Shown piece after piece: positions 1-8,334 of a stretch of 64,000 nucleotides of DNA; within the stretch, counting starts at the first letter, position 1, and each line of letters begins with the position of its first letter. The stretch covers positions 1 through 64,000 of the forward strand of contig DATHUR010000114.1 in NCBI GenBank assembly GCA_035462025.1, written 5' to 3'. This DNA is from Egicoccus sp035462025 (lineage in GTDB: Bacteria; Actinomycetota; Nitriliruptoria; Nitriliruptorales; Nitriliruptoraceae). Below the pieces are notes generated by a model. It saw only the letters and a list, made by a program, of their open reading frames with translations, searched no databases and was not told the origin of the DNA. Made by a program: the position numbers and the translations under genes.

Positions 1-786
1 GAGGACAACTTCCACGGCCGCACCACGACCATCGTCGGCTTTTCGACCGACCCCGACGCCCGGGCCGATTTCGGGCCGTTCACGCCCGGCTTCCGCCACG
101 TGCCGTTCGGTGATCTGGCCGCGCTCGAGGCCGCGATCGACGACACGACCGTCGCCGTCCTGCTCGAGCCCGTCCAGGGCGAGGCGGGCATCCGCGTCCC
201 GCCGCCCGGCTACCTCGCCGGCGTGCGTCGCGTCACGGCCGAGCGCGGCGTGCTCTTCCTCGCCGACGAGATCCAGTCCGGGCTCGGACGCACGGGCACG
301 ACCTTCGCGTGCGACCTCGAGGACGTCGTCCCCGACGTGTTCCTGCTCGGCAAGGCACTCGGTGGCGGGGTCGTCCCGGTCTCGGCGATCACGGCGCGCC
401 GTGAACTGATGGACGTGTTCACGCCCGGCTCGCACGGCAGCACCTTCGGCGGCAACCCGCTCGCGTGCGCCGTCGGACGTGCGGTCATCGGTCTGCTCGA
501 GACCGGCGAGTACCAGGCGAGGGGCCGCGACCTCGGAGCGCGCCTCGACGCGGGCCTGCGCGCGCTGCCAACCGACCGGATCGCCGAGGTCCGCACGATC
601 GGCCTGTGGGCCGGGGTCGAGCTGGTTCCGGGGCTGCGTGCCCGTGACGTCTGCGAACGCATGCTCGCCGCGGGGGTCCTCGCCAAGGACACCCACGAGT
701 CGACTGTCCGCCTCGCGCCGCCGCTGGTGGTCACCGAGGCGGAGGTCGACCGGATCGTCGAGGTGCTGGGCGAGGCGATCGGCTGA
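1..786 (+). CDS. rocD: Ornithine aminotransferase, 5'-truncated by the window edge
   Basis: Pyridoxal-phosphate class III aminotransferase that converts ornithine and 2-oxoglutarate to glutamate semialdehyde and glutamate in arginine and proline metabolism. The reading frame is open from base 1 and begins with EDNFHGRTTTIVGFSTD, so the start codon lies upstream. Visible family marks are EPVQGEAGI, the DEIQSGLGRTG cofactor-binding stretch, the PLP lysine in LLGKALGGG (codon 352-354) and HGSTFGGNPLACAV. The HGRTTT and VQGEAGI wording fits ornithine aminotransferase better than acetylornithine or GABA aminotransferases. A GTG at 100 is only an internal valine. About 260 of roughly 400 residues are present. 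Assignment is from motif recall, not from a search. Confidence 0.88.
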   Translation, partial: EDNFHGRTTTIVGFSTDPDARADFGPFTPGFRHVPFGDLAALEAAIDDTTVAVLLEPVQGEAGIRVPPPGYLAGVRRVTAERGVLFLADEIQSGLGRTGTTFACDLEDVVPDVFLLGKALGGGVVPVSAITARRELMDVFTPGSHGSTFGGNPLACAVGRAVIGLLETGEYQARGRDLGARLDAGLRALPTDRIAEVRTIGLWAGVELVPGLRARDVCERMLAAGVLAKDTHESTVRLAPPLVVTEAEVDRIVEVLGEAIG

Positions 787-874
787 GCCGGCGCGGGTCC
801 GGGCGGCTGCCCGTCGCCACGACCGGCGCTACCGTGCCGGGCCGGTGCCCACCGCCCGGGCATCGGTCGAGGAC

Positions 875-1438
875 ATGCCCATGTACGACTGGCAGACCGG
901 CCGGTTGTTGGTCGCGACGCCCGCGCTCGAGGACCCCAACTTCGAACGCACGGTGGTGCTCATCCTCGACCACGACGACGACGGCGCGCTCTGAGTCGTG
1001 CTCAACCGCGCGAGCGATCTCGCCGTCGACGAAGCACTCACGGGGTGGGCCGACCTCGTCGCCAGTCCGCCGGTCGTCTTCGGTGGTGGACCGGTCGAGC
1101 CGACCGCGATCGTCGCGCTGGGACGCGCCACGGCGAGCGTGCCCCCCGACGAGGGCGTCTCCCCGCGGCTCGACCGCGTCCGGTTGGTCGACCTGGCCGT
1201 CGATCCCGTCCTCGCGGCCGCCGACCTCGAGCGCGTGCGTGTGTTCGCCGGCTACGCCGGTTGGGGTCCCGGCCAGCTCGAGATCGAGGTCGACGCCGGC
1301 GCCTGGTTCACGATCGACGCCGAGCCGGGCGACGTGTTCACCACCGACCCGGAGCGGCTGTGGCAGGCGGTGCTGCGCCGTCAACCCGACGAGTTGGCCC
1401 TGTTCTCGACCTTCCCGGTCGACCCGTCGTTGAACTGA
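875..1438 (+). pseudogene. yqgE: YqgE/AlgH (UPF0301) family gene interrupted by one in-frame TGA
   Basis: The first 39 codons from ATG 875 read MPMYDWQTGRLLVATPALED and on to DHDDDGAL, the normal UPF0301 start. TGA follows at 992-994, and the same frame continues without a shift as VVLNRASDLAVDEAL, through VVFGGGPVEP and FAGYAGWGPGQLE to the stop at 1436-1438. Family members usually read GAL-G-VVLNR here, so the TGA sits where a Gly codon (GGA) is expected: one base change. The intact length would be about 187 residues, normal for the family. A GTG at 998, one codon after the stop, could allow reinitiation of a 146-residue C-terminal piece. Alternatives are a sequencing error or a real recent nonsense mutation. 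The family's function is poorly known. Confidence 0.82.
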
Positions 1439-1454
1439 CGGGCCTTCGTCCGCG

Positions 1455-1925
1455 TCACCGGTCGACGACACCGCCGTCATCGGCGGCCGGCTCGGACGGG
1501 TTCTCGCAGTAGGCGGGGGGCTGCCCGGTCTGGCCGTGGTAGTGCAACTCCTGCCCGCCGGCCTCGACCACGATGCGGTAGCCGTCCACCAACGCCTGGG
1601 TGTAGAACTGGCCGGGTTGCGGGCAGCCGAGCGAGCCGTCGGGCCAGGTGACGGCCTCGTTGGTGACGACCGTCACCTCGGCCTCGTCGACGCCCGCCCG
1701 CTGCGCGGCGTCGGCACGTGCGAAGGCCTCGGGGTCGTCGCTGGTCACGCCGTCCTCCTGCTCGGGTGCCGTCGTCTGCCCGCCGTCGTCACCGGCGTCC
1801 TCCGACGGTGCGGGCGACAAGGTCTCGGCCGCGTCGGGACCGGCGCCCTCCCCGTCACCGCCGCAGGAGACGGCCAGTACCGCGACGAGCATCGCGGCGA
1901 CGCTCGTACGACGTCCTCGGCGCAT
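1455..1925 (-). CDS. Putative lipoprotein with a small conserved PDGSLGCP-type domain
   Basis: From ATG at 1925 the protein is 156 residues. It starts with MRRGRRTS, a hydrophobic stretch and the lipobox LAVSC-G, so it should be a lipid-anchored exported protein. An acidic, Ser/Thr/Gly-rich linker follows. The C-terminal half carries VTWPDGSLGCPQPGQFYTQA, then GYRIVVEAGGQELHYHGQTG and a late Cys (AYCENP). I recognise this pattern (W-DGSLGCP-PG, GY-I-L, YH, C) as a recurring small domain in secreted bacterial proteins, with no function known to me. The two Cys could form a disulfide. An upstream start at 1958 is possible, but 1925 places the signal sequence normally. It converges on the broken yqgE gene. 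Confidence 0.75.
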   Translation of the reverse strand: MRRGRRTSVAAMLVAVLAVSCGGDGEGAGPDAAETLSPAPSEDAGDDGGQTTAPEQEDGVTSDDPEAFARADAAQRAGVDEAEVTVVTNEAVTWPDGSLGCPQPGQFYTQALVDGYRIVVEAGGQELHYHGQTGQPPAYCENPSEPAADDGGVVDR

Positions 1926-2000
1926 GTCGACCCCCGTCCGGTCCTGGTCTGCCACCACCGTAGACTCTACGCCCGCGCCCGAACACCTGAGAGTCCGTCC

Positions 2001-2240
2001 ATGAGTGAGCTGTCCTGGGGCTTCCTGCTCGTCGGCAGCTTCGCCGCGGTAGGCGCCGCGATGGCGGTCGGCACCCTGGCGGCGCTGCTACGGTACCGGC
2101 GGACCGGCGAGTTCCCCGGCGCGACGCCGGACGCGCCGGTCACGCGGGGCCGTCTGACCGCGCTGTGGGTCCGCGTCGGGGTCGGCCTCGTGCTCGCGGG
2201 CATCGGCATCGTGGCGCTGGTGGACCGGGGTCTGATCTGA
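2001..2240 (+). CDS. Small two-helix membrane protein
   Basis: 79 residues from ATG 2001. Two hydrophobic segments are clear: about residues 6-28 (WGFLLVGSFAAVGAAMAVGT) and about 52-74 (VRVGVGLVLAGIGIVALVD), separated by a loop containing YRRTGEFPGATPDAP. It is divergent from the lipoprotein gene, and a TAGACT -10-like element lies near 1962. I recognise no family. Third-position GC is strong, which supports real coding. Confidence 0.6.
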   Translation: MSELSWGFLLVGSFAAVGAAMAVGTLAALLRYRRTGEFPGATPDAPVTRGRLTALWVRVGVGLVLAGIGIVALVDRGLI

Positions 2241-2306
2241 GCTCCGGGCTTCGCTAGCGTTGCCGCGGAACGGATCCGATCGGATCGTTCCGTCCGGGAG
2301 GCACGC

Positions 2307-3452
2307 ATGGAACGGCGCATCTTCACCGAGGAGCACGAGGCGTTCCGCGCGACGGTGGCCCGCTTCGTCGACGACGAGGTCGCGCCCCACCACGACACCT
2401 GGGAGCGCGAGGGGCTCGTGCCTCGCGAGCTGTGGCAGCGTGCCGGCAAGCTCGGCCTGTTGTGCACCGACGTCCCCGAGCAGTACGGCGGCGGCGGCGT
2501 GTCCGACTTCCGCTACAACGCGATCATCACCGAGGAGTTGTGCCGGGTCGGGGCCAGCGGGGTCGGCATCCCACTCCACAACGACGTCATCGTCCCCTAC
2601 CTGCTCGCCCACGCCAGCGACGAGCAGAAGCAGCGCTGGCTGCCGCCGATGACGACCGGTGATCTGATCACGGCCATCGCGATGACCGAGCCGGGCACCG
2701 GCTCCGACCTCGCCGCGGTAGCGACCACCGCCCTGCGTCAGGACGATGGCAGCTACCTGCTCAACGGGGCGAAGACCTTCATCACCAACGGCATCAACGC
2801 CGACCTGGTCATCGTGGTCGCCAAGACCGACCCGAGCGCGAAGCACGCCGGGACCAGCCTGCTGGTGGTCGAGGAGGGCATGGCCGGGTTCACCCGCGGT
2901 CGCAAGCTCGACAAGATCGGCATGCACGCCCAGGACACCGCCGAGCTGTTCTTCGAGGACGTACGCGTGCCGGCGGACAACCTGCTCGGCACCGAGGGCC
3001 AGGGCTTCGTCTACCTGATGCAGGCGCTGCCCCAGGAACGGCTCTCGATCGCCGTCGCGGCCGTCGCCGGTGCGGCCGCCGCCGTCGAGCAGACCGTCGC
3101 CTACGCCAAGGAGCGCGAAGCGTTCGGCCGTCCGATCGGTTCGTTCCAGAACTCGCGCTTCACGCTGGCCGAACTCCACACCGAGGTCACGATCGGACGC
3201 CAGTTCGTCGACCGGTGCATCGAGTTGCACAACGACGGCCGCCTCAGCGTCGACGAGGCCGCCATGGCCAAGTACTGGACGACCGACATGCTCGGTCGCG
3301 TCGTCGACGCCTGCGTGCAGTTGTACGGCGGCTACGGCTACATGCGCGAGTACCCGATCGCGCGGGCGTACGTCGACGCGCGGGTCCAGCGCATCTACGG
3401 CGGCACCAACGAGATCATGAAGGAGATCATCGGCCGCACGCTCGGCCTGTGA
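2307..3452 (+). CDS. Acyl-CoA dehydrogenase, long-chain (LCAD) type
   Basis: 381-residue FAD enzyme for the first dehydrogenation step of fatty-acyl or branched acyl-CoA breakdown. The N-terminal helical domain begins MERRIFTEEHEAFRATVARF. The signature AMTEPGTGSDLA is near residues 130-140 and TFITNGINADL follows. EREAFGRPIGSFQNSRFTLA precedes the C-terminal YGGTNEIMKEIIGRTLGL. Medium-chain enzymes carry the catalytic Glu in YEGT. Here that position is Gly, as in LCAD and isovaleryl-CoA dehydrogenases, where the base comes from an earlier helix (the QERLSIAV region fits). A TAGCGT -10 candidate lies at 2255-2260 and a GGGAGG ribosome site precedes the ATG. The converging TetR gene is a plausible regulator. 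Confidence 0.88.
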   Translation: MERRIFTEEHEAFRATVARFVDDEVAPHHDTWEREGLVPRELWQRAGKLGLLCTDVPEQYGGGGVSDFRYNAIITEELCRVGASGVGIPLHNDVIVPYLLAHASDEQKQRWLPPMTTGDLITAIAMTEPGTGSDLAAVATTALRQDDGSYLLNGAKTFITNGINADLVIVVAKTDPSAKHAGTSLLVVEEGMAGFTRGRKLDKIGMHAQDTAELFFEDVRVPADNLLGTEGQGFVYLMQALPQERLSIAVAAVAGAAAAVEQTVAYAKEREAFGRPIGSFQNSRFTLAELHTEVTIGRQFVDRCIELHNDGRLSVDEAAMAKYWTTDMLGRVVDACVQLYGGYGYMREYPIARAYVDARVQRIYGGTNEIMKEIIGRTLGL

Positions 3453-3475
3453 CGTCCCGTCGCGGGTGAGGCCGG

Positions 3476-4090
3476 CTACTCCACCGACGCCGAGGCGCGG
3501 GCCCACGGTGCGTGGTGCATGGCGGTGAGGTAGCGCTTGAGCCGTTCGCGCGCGGCCTCGAGGTCGGCCTGGACGCAGTGGTGCAGGATCAGCCCGTCCA
3601 TGGTCGCGATCAGGAACCGGGCCAGCGCTTCCCGTTCGGTCTCGGCCGGCGCGCCGGGTACCGAGGCCATGACCGCGGACACCGTGTCGGCCAGCCGTTC
3701 GTAGTGCCAGGCCGCCAGCGGCTGCAGTTCGGGATCGCGCAGGGCGTGGATGGTCAGCTCGAACTGCGCCAACTGCACGTGGGGCGTGCCCTCGACGTAG
3801 TCCCAGTAGGCCTGCACGATCGACTCGAGCGCGCTGGCGAGGTTCTCGCCGTCGGCGGCGACGGCCGCCCGCAGCGCCTGGTCGATCTGGGTGTTCATCC
3901 GCTCGATGACGGCGCGCAGCAACTCGTCCTTGGAACGGAACGCGTAGTGGAAGGCGCCGAGTGCCATGTCGGCCTGGTCGGTGATGCGCCGCGTCGTCGC
4001 GGCCGGCAGACCCTCGGTGGCGAGGATGGTGAGCGTCGCGTCGATGAGCTCTTCGCGACGCTCGTCGACGCTTCGTCTGGTGCGTTGCAC
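3476..4090 (-). CDS. TetR family transcriptional regulator
   Basis: 204 residues from GTG 4090, chosen because the protein then starts with the usual basic lead VQRTRRSVDERREELIDATL. An N-terminal HTH of TetR type is visible (residues about 14-60: TILATEGLPAATTRRITDQA, then LGAFHYAFRSKDELLRAVIE). The rest is helical ligand-binding domain with ALARFLIATMDGLILHH. It probably represses a nearby catabolic gene. The acyl-CoA dehydrogenase converges on it and the P-type ATPase gene diverges from it. A TACAGT -10 candidate for this gene lies at 4145-4150 (complement) in the shared 215-bp intergenic region. Confidence 0.85.
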   Translation of the reverse strand: MQRTRRSVDERREELIDATLTILATEGLPAATTRRITDQADMALGAFHYAFRSKDELLRAVIERMNTQIDQALRAAVAADGENLASALESIVQAYWDYVEGTPHVQLAQFELTIHALRDPELQPLAAWHYERLADTVSAVMASVPGAPAETEREALARFLIATMDGLILHHCVQADLEAARERLKRYLTAMHHAPWARASASVE

Positions 4091-4305
4091 GGTCAAACCG
4101 GCTCCGGACCGGACCCGCGCTGGTCTGGACGGGCCCGGCCCCCGACTGTAGCCATCGATTGCATTGGTCGGACGTCCACCGCGAAACTGCGGCCACCGCC
4201 GTCGATGACCTTGGCCCCTAGGCGCCGCCATCGCCGTCGTCCACGCTGACCGGCCGGGGGCACGCACCCCCGTCTCGCCGCCGGGCTCGTGGGAACGGCG
4301 TGCTC

Positions 4306-6969
4306 ATGACGACCACCCGACTGTCAGACACGTGGCACGCCCTGTCAGTGGACGAGGTCGCATCGCGGCTGGGCGCACCAACGGACGGGCTGAGTTCCGC
4401 CGAGGCCGCGTCACGACTGACCGAGCACGGCCCCAACGTGCTCGAGGAGGCCCCGCCGCCGAGCCTCCTGGCGACGCTGCTCGGCCAGTTCCGCAGCCCG
4501 CTGATCACGATCCTGCTGCTCGCCACCGCGGTGACCCTGACGCTGGGGGAGTACCTCGACTCCATCGTGATCGCCGCGGTCTTGGCGCTCAACGCAACGA
4601 TCGGCACGTTCCAGGAGCGCAAGGCCGAACAGTCCGTGCGCGCGCTGCAGCACCTCGTCGCCCCCAAAGCACGCGTGCTGCGCGACGGTCACGAGCGCGA
4701 GGTGCCGTCCGAGGAACTGGTCCCGGGCGACACCGTGCTCCTGGAGTCCGGCGCGCGGGTGCCCGCGGACGTACGTCTGGTCGCGTGCCAGTCCCTGACC
4801 GTGGACGAGTCACTGCTCACCGGTGAGTCCACGACGGTGCGCAAGCAGACGGCGTCGCTGCCGGGCGCGACGCCGCTGGCGGACCGCTCGAACCAGGTCT
4901 TCGCCGGCGCCGTGGTGGGGCGGGGACGTGGACGCGGCTTCGTGGTTGCGACCGGCGGAGCTACCGAACTCGGTGCCATCGCCGAGCAGGTGCGCACGAC
5001 CGAGTCACCGCGGACACCGGTCCAGGTGCGGCTCGACCGGTTCGCTCGCCGGATCGGCGTCATCGTGGTGGTGGCCGCAGCAGCAGCCTTCGGCATCGGC
5101 CTCGTCGCGGGCAACTCGGTGGAGCAGATGTTCACCTTCGCGGTGGCGCTCGCGGTCTCGGCCGTCCCCGAGGGTCTGCCGGTCGTCTTCACCATCACCA
5201 TGGCGGTCGGCGTCACACGGATGGCTCGCCGGCAGGCGATCATCCGTCGCCTGCCGGCCGTCGAGACGCTCGGGAGCACCACCGTCGTCTGCTCGGACAA
5301 GACCGGCACGCTGACCCGCAACGAGATGACAGTCGCGGAGGTGTGGACCGTGGGCGGCCGGTACGTGGCCCATGGGGCCGTGGGCGGCGACAACCTGCTG
5401 GGTGCCGAGGACGCGGCACAGCACCGCGAACTGTTCCTGACGCTGATGACCGGGGTGTTGGCCAGCGAAGCTGACGCCTACGAGGTCGACGGCCACCTCG
5501 AGGCGACGGGGGATCCGACCGAGACCGGTCTCGTACGAGTGGCGGCCTCCGTCGGACTCGAGCCATGGCGTGTGCGGGCGGAGCACCCCGTCAGCCATCG
5601 TCAGCCGTTCGAGTCCGAGCGCAGGTATGCGGCGGTGCAGTGTCGTCTCGGTGACGCCGAAGCCGTACTCCTGCAGGGCGCGCCTGAACGCGTTCTCGAC
5701 CTGTGTGAGCATGAGATGGTCGACGGACGCCCCCGACCGCTGGACCGTGAACGAGTGGTGCGCGCGGTCGAGGACCTGGCCTCACGCGGGCGCCGCGTGC
5801 TGGCCTTCGCGTTCCGTTCTGTCCCTACGGGACATCGCGGTCTCGACGAGTCCGAAGCACCCCATGGACTGGTGTTCCTCGGTCTGCAGGGCATGGTCGA
5901 CCCACCTCGCGAGGGCGTGGCCGACGCGGTCGCCCACCTCCACCGGGCCGGTCTGCGGGTGGTCATGGTGACCGGGGATCACGCCGTCACGGCCACAGCG
6001 ATCGCTGGCGAACTCGGGCTCGGTGCCGGCGAGACGATGACGGGTCGTGAACTCGACGAGATCGACGACGACACCCTCCGCGCCCGTCTGTCCGACACGT
6101 CCGTCTTCGCCAGGGTCGCGCCCGAACAGAAGCTGCGGATCGTCGAGGCACTGCGGGCTGACGGGCAGGTCGTCGCGGTCACCGGCGACGGCGTGAACGA
6201 CGCCCCCGCCCTGCTGGCTGCCGACATTGGGATCGCCATGGGTCGTGATGGCACTGACGTGGCCCGCGAAGCCGCGGACATGGTGCTGGCGGATGACAAC
6301 TTCGTCACGATCCGCGCCGCCGTCGAAGAAGGCCGGATCACCTTCGACAACCTGCGCAAGGCGACCTTCTTCCTCATCTCGACCGGGGCGGCCGAGATCG
6401 TCATGCTTCTCATCGGCCTGGCCCTCGACTGGCCGCTGATCCTGCTACCCGCACAACTGCTGTGGCTCAACCTCGTCACCAACGGCGTGCAGGATGTCGC
6501 CCTCGCCTTCGAACCGGCTGAGCCCGGCGTGCTCGAGCGCCCACCTCGCGACCCCGGCGAGGGGCTCGTGTCGCGGCTGCTGTGGACACGGACGGCGATC
6601 GTCGCCATCGTCATGGGGTTGGGCACCCTGGCGGTGTTCCGCTGGAGCCTCGCCGCGTTCGGGTCGGTCGAAACCGCCCGGACCGCCGCCATGACCACCA
6701 TGGTGCTCTTCCAGGCCGTCCATGTGGGCAACGCTCGCCGCGAACGGCGTTCCGCCTTCAGCACGCCGCCGTGGACGAATCGGTTCCTGCTCGGCTCGGT
6801 GGTGGTCGCCCTGGGCATCCACGCCGCAGCCCTGTACCTGCCTCCCACCCAGTGGCTGCTGCGGGTCCAGCCGCTGCCGCTCCGGATCTGGCTCGTGGGG
6901 GCTGCCACGTCGCTCTCGGTGCTCGTCGCCGTCGAGATCCACAAGGCGCTGGCCGCCCGCCGCAGGTAG
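4306..6969 (+). CDS. P2-type cation-transporting ATPase
   Basis: 887-residue membrane pump that couples ATP hydrolysis to cation transport. Order: N-terminal cation-ATPase domain (HALSVDEVASRLGA), TM1-2, actuator domain with TGES at about residue 172, TM4 with AVSAVPEGLP (the P2 hallmark), phosphorylation site DKTGTLTRNE with Asp331, nucleotide domain, GDGVNDAPALLAADIG hinge, and six C-terminal TM segments. TM6 reads NLVTNGVQDVALAFEP, where Ca pumps of the SERCA type have NLVTDG, so a metal-ligand Asp is replaced by Asn and I do not assign the ion. ATG 4306 has GGGAA ten bases upstream. GTG 4300 in the same frame is a less well-spaced alternative. Confidence 0.87.
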   Translation: MTTTRLSDTWHALSVDEVASRLGAPTDGLSSAEAASRLTEHGPNVLEEAPPPSLLATLLGQFRSPLITILLLATAVTLTLGEYLDSIVIAAVLALNATIGTFQERKAEQSVRALQHLVAPKARVLRDGHEREVPSEELVPGDTVLLESGARVPADVRLVACQSLTVDESLLTGESTTVRKQTASLPGATPLADRSNQVFAGAVVGRGRGRGFVVATGGATELGAIAEQVRTTESPRTPVQVRLDRFARRIGVIVVVAAAAAFGIGLVAGNSVEQMFTFAVALAVSAVPEGLPVVFTITMAVGVTRMARRQAIIRRLPAVETLGSTTVVCSDKTGTLTRNEMTVAEVWTVGGRYVAHGAVGGDNLLGAEDAAQHRELFLTLMTGVLASEADAYEVDGHLEATGDPTETGLVRVAASVGLEPWRVRAEHPVSHRQPFESERRYAAVQCRLGDAEAVLLQGAPERVLDLCEHEMVDGRPRPLDRERVVRAVEDLASRGRRVLAFAFRSVPTGHRGLDESEAPHGLVFLGLQGMVDPPREGVADAVAHLHRAGLRVVMVTGDHAVTATAIAGELGLGAGETMTGRELDEIDDDTLRARLSDTSVFARVAPEQKLRIVEALRADGQVVAVTGDGVNDAPALLAADIGIAMGRDGTDVAREAADMVLADDNFVTIRAAVEEGRITFDNLRKATFFLISTGAAEIVMLLIGLALDWPLILLPAQLLWLNLVTNGVQDVALAFEPAEPGVLERPPRDPGEGLVSRLLWTRTAIVAIVMGLGTLAVFRWSLAAFGSVETARTAAMTTMVLFQAVHVGNARRERRSAFSTPPWTNRFLLGSVVVALGIHAAALYLPPTQWLLRVQPLPLRIWLVGAATSLSVLVAVEIHKALAARRR

Positions 6970-6985
6970 GCAGACGAGGTGCGAC

Positions 6986-7027
6986 GTCCGCCGGTGCCTC
7001 CGGACCGGTATCGCTACCGGGGCGGAC
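6986..7027 (+). terminator. Two-layer hairpin after the P-type ATPase
   Basis: GTCCGCC (6986-6992) pairs perfectly with GGCGGAC (7021-7027). Inside lies a second perfect hairpin, CCGGTA-TCGC-TACCGG (7005-7020). No U-run follows, so it could be a factor-dependent or structural terminator. The rest of 6970-7226 holds nothing I can identify. Confidence 0.45.
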
Positions 7028-7226
7028 ACTGGGGACGGTGGCTGCTTCGCAGTCTTGTTGCCGGGGGCTCGTCTCCGAGCGGCCGGCCCCGTCCACATGC
7101 ACTCTCACGGACGTCGCACCCATGAGTGTCCCCTTGCGGGGTGGAGCCCAGTAGGGCACAAGGTCCCGAGCCGGAAGTCGCCACGAGCGGGCGAGGGAAG
7201 CGAGTTGTCGGTCGGATCGGGATCGG

Positions 7227-7297
7227 AGCGGGTGAGGGGAATCGAACCCCCGTCACCAGCTTGGGAAGCTGGGGCTCTACCATTGAGCTACACCCGC
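7227..7297 (-). tRNA. tRNA-Gly, anticodon CCC
   Basis: On the minus strand a 71-nt cloverleaf starts GCGGGTG and closes with CACCCGC plus discriminator T. D-arm GCTCAATGGTAGAGC, anticodon stem CCAGC/GCTGG around loop TTCCCAA (anticodon CCC, reading GGG), and T-arm GGGGGTTCGATTCCCC are all present. CCA is not encoded; the next bases are CCG. The lone gene stands between the ATPase and dcd. Confidence 0.96.
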
Positions 7298-7418
7298 GAG
7301 GCGTGCGGAAGGTACTGCCCGGACCGTGGCGGTGGCAACGCGACGGCGGCGGTCCGCCGCCCGAGCGACGGCCTTGACGGCGTTCGCACTCACTCGGATC
7401 GGTGTCGCTCCCGGCGCG

Positions 7419-7424
7419 TAGGCT
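7419..7424 (+). promoter_or_regulatory. -10 promoter element of dcd
   Basis: TAGGCT fits the TANNNT form seen before many genes in this window and lies 33 nt before the dcd ATG, leaving a short leader. No convincing -35 was seen. Confidence 0.4.
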
Positions 7425-7457
7425 CGTCGGTCACTGGAGCGCTACGGGAGCCCGCCC

Positions 7458-8048
7458 ATGATCCTGTCCGACCGTGACCTGCGTGCTGCCATGGAGACTG
7501 GCCGGTTGCGCATCGAGCCGCTCGGTGAGAACGCGATCCAGCCGTCCAGCATCGATCTGCGGATCGGATCCGAGTTCCGCGTCTTCGCCAACAACCGCTA
7601 TCCGTACATCGACGTGCGCAAGCCGATGGACGACCTGACGGAGCTGGTGACCGTCGACGACCCTGACGAGCCGTTCATCCTGCACCCCGGCGAGTTCGTG
7701 CTCGGCACGACGCTCGAGACGGTCACCATCCCCGACGACATGGTCGCCCGGCTCGAAGGCAAGTCGTCGCTGGCCCGTCTCGGCCTGCTCATTCATTCAA
7801 CAGCGGGCTTCGTCGATGCGGGTTGGAGTGGGCACCTGACCCTCGAGTTGTCCAACGTGGCCAACCTGCCGATCACGCTGTATCCCGGGATGAAGATCGG
7901 CCAGTTGGCGTTCTTCCCGCTCACCTCGCCCGCCGAGCACCCCTACGGGTCGTCCGAGATCGGTAGCAAGTACCAGGGACAGCGCGGGCCGACCCCGAGC
8001 CGCTACTTCGAGAATTTCGGCCGAGAACCGGACGACCAGGGTGACTAG
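7458..8048 (+). CDS. dcd: dCTP deaminase, bifunctional Dcd:Dut (dUMP-forming) type
   Basis: 196 residues, MILSDRDLRAAMETGRLRIE. Makes dUMP from dCTP for thymidylate synthesis and keeps dUTP low. Family marks: IQPSSIDLRIG, ILHPGEFVLG, RLEGKSSLARLGLLIHST-AGFVDAG, LELSNVANLPITLYPGMKIG and the C-terminal GSKYQGQRGPTPSRYF. The close match to the Mycobacterium tuberculosis Dcd:Dut, which deaminates and removes pyrophosphate in one protein, supports the bifunctional form (from recall). Catalytic Glu and Arg/Ser lie in the EGKSSLARLG segment. A strong terminator follows at 8214-8247 after a 165-nt spacer. Confidence 0.93.
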   Translation: MILSDRDLRAAMETGRLRIEPLGENAIQPSSIDLRIGSEFRVFANNRYPYIDVRKPMDDLTELVTVDDPDEPFILHPGEFVLGTTLETVTIPDDMVARLEGKSSLARLGLLIHSTAGFVDAGWSGHLTLELSNVANLPITLYPGMKIGQLAFFPLTSPAEHPYGSSEIGSKYQGQRGPTPSRYFENFGREPDDQGD

Positions 8049-8070
8049 TGACATCAGGCCACCGGTGGGG

Positions 8071-8247
8071 TAGCGTTGGCCCACGGGGTAGGACCTATGT
8101 CCCGGGTTCCTTCTCCCGTCGTTTCACGCGACTCGGACCGCGACTTCATCGTCGCCCCGGTCGTCGGACGTCCCCTCCGGCCACCGTGGACATCCCTGTC
8201 ACCGGGTCGATCCGGCCCCCCGGCGCTCTCCACGCCGGGGGGCCTCT
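8071..8247 (+). ncRNA. Candidate short transcript between dcd and the DMT transporter gene
   Basis: A TAGCGT -10-like box (8071-8076) is followed about 140 nt later by the strongest intrinsic-terminator hairpin in this region (8214-8244), with no well-supported gene between them. A transcript starting near 8083 would be about 160 nt. A short frame from ATG 8097 (MSRVPSPVVSRDSDRDF...) has weaker third-position bias and runs through the hairpin, so it is doubtful as a protein. No known RNA family recognised. It may simply be the 3' end of the dcd mRNA. Confidence 0.3.
8214..8247 (+). terminator. Intrinsic terminator downstream of dcd
   Basis: Perfect 12-bp stem, GGCCCCCCGGCG (8214-8225) against CGCCGGGGGGCC (8233-8244), 7-nt loop, then TCTCGTTG. 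It separates dcd from the transporter gene. Confidence 0.8.
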
Positions 8248-8334
8248 CGTTGCCGCTGCACGGTGCGTTGCCACCAGCCGCGGGACAGGCGTTAGCGTTC
8301 GCCCGTCCCGCCATCACTCCCGGACGGCATCGCC

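Noticed and set aside
98..100. GTG at 100 as the start of the aminotransferase
   Set aside because: The frame is open to base 1 with conserved family sequence before it.
2088..4196. 702-codon open frame on the minus strand over the acyl-CoA dehydrogenase gene
   Set aside because: It is antisense to a clear enzyme gene and has low-complexity His/Arg/Gly composition typical of GC-rich shadow frames.
3476..4267. Longer form of the TetR regulator starting at 4267
   Set aside because: The first 59 residues are low-complexity and precede the normal basic start; GTG 4090 gives standard TetR length.
8097..8213. Short protein starting MSRVPSPVVSRDSDRDF
   Set aside because: Weak third-position bias, no stop before it runs into the terminator hairpin and the transporter gene, and no family match.
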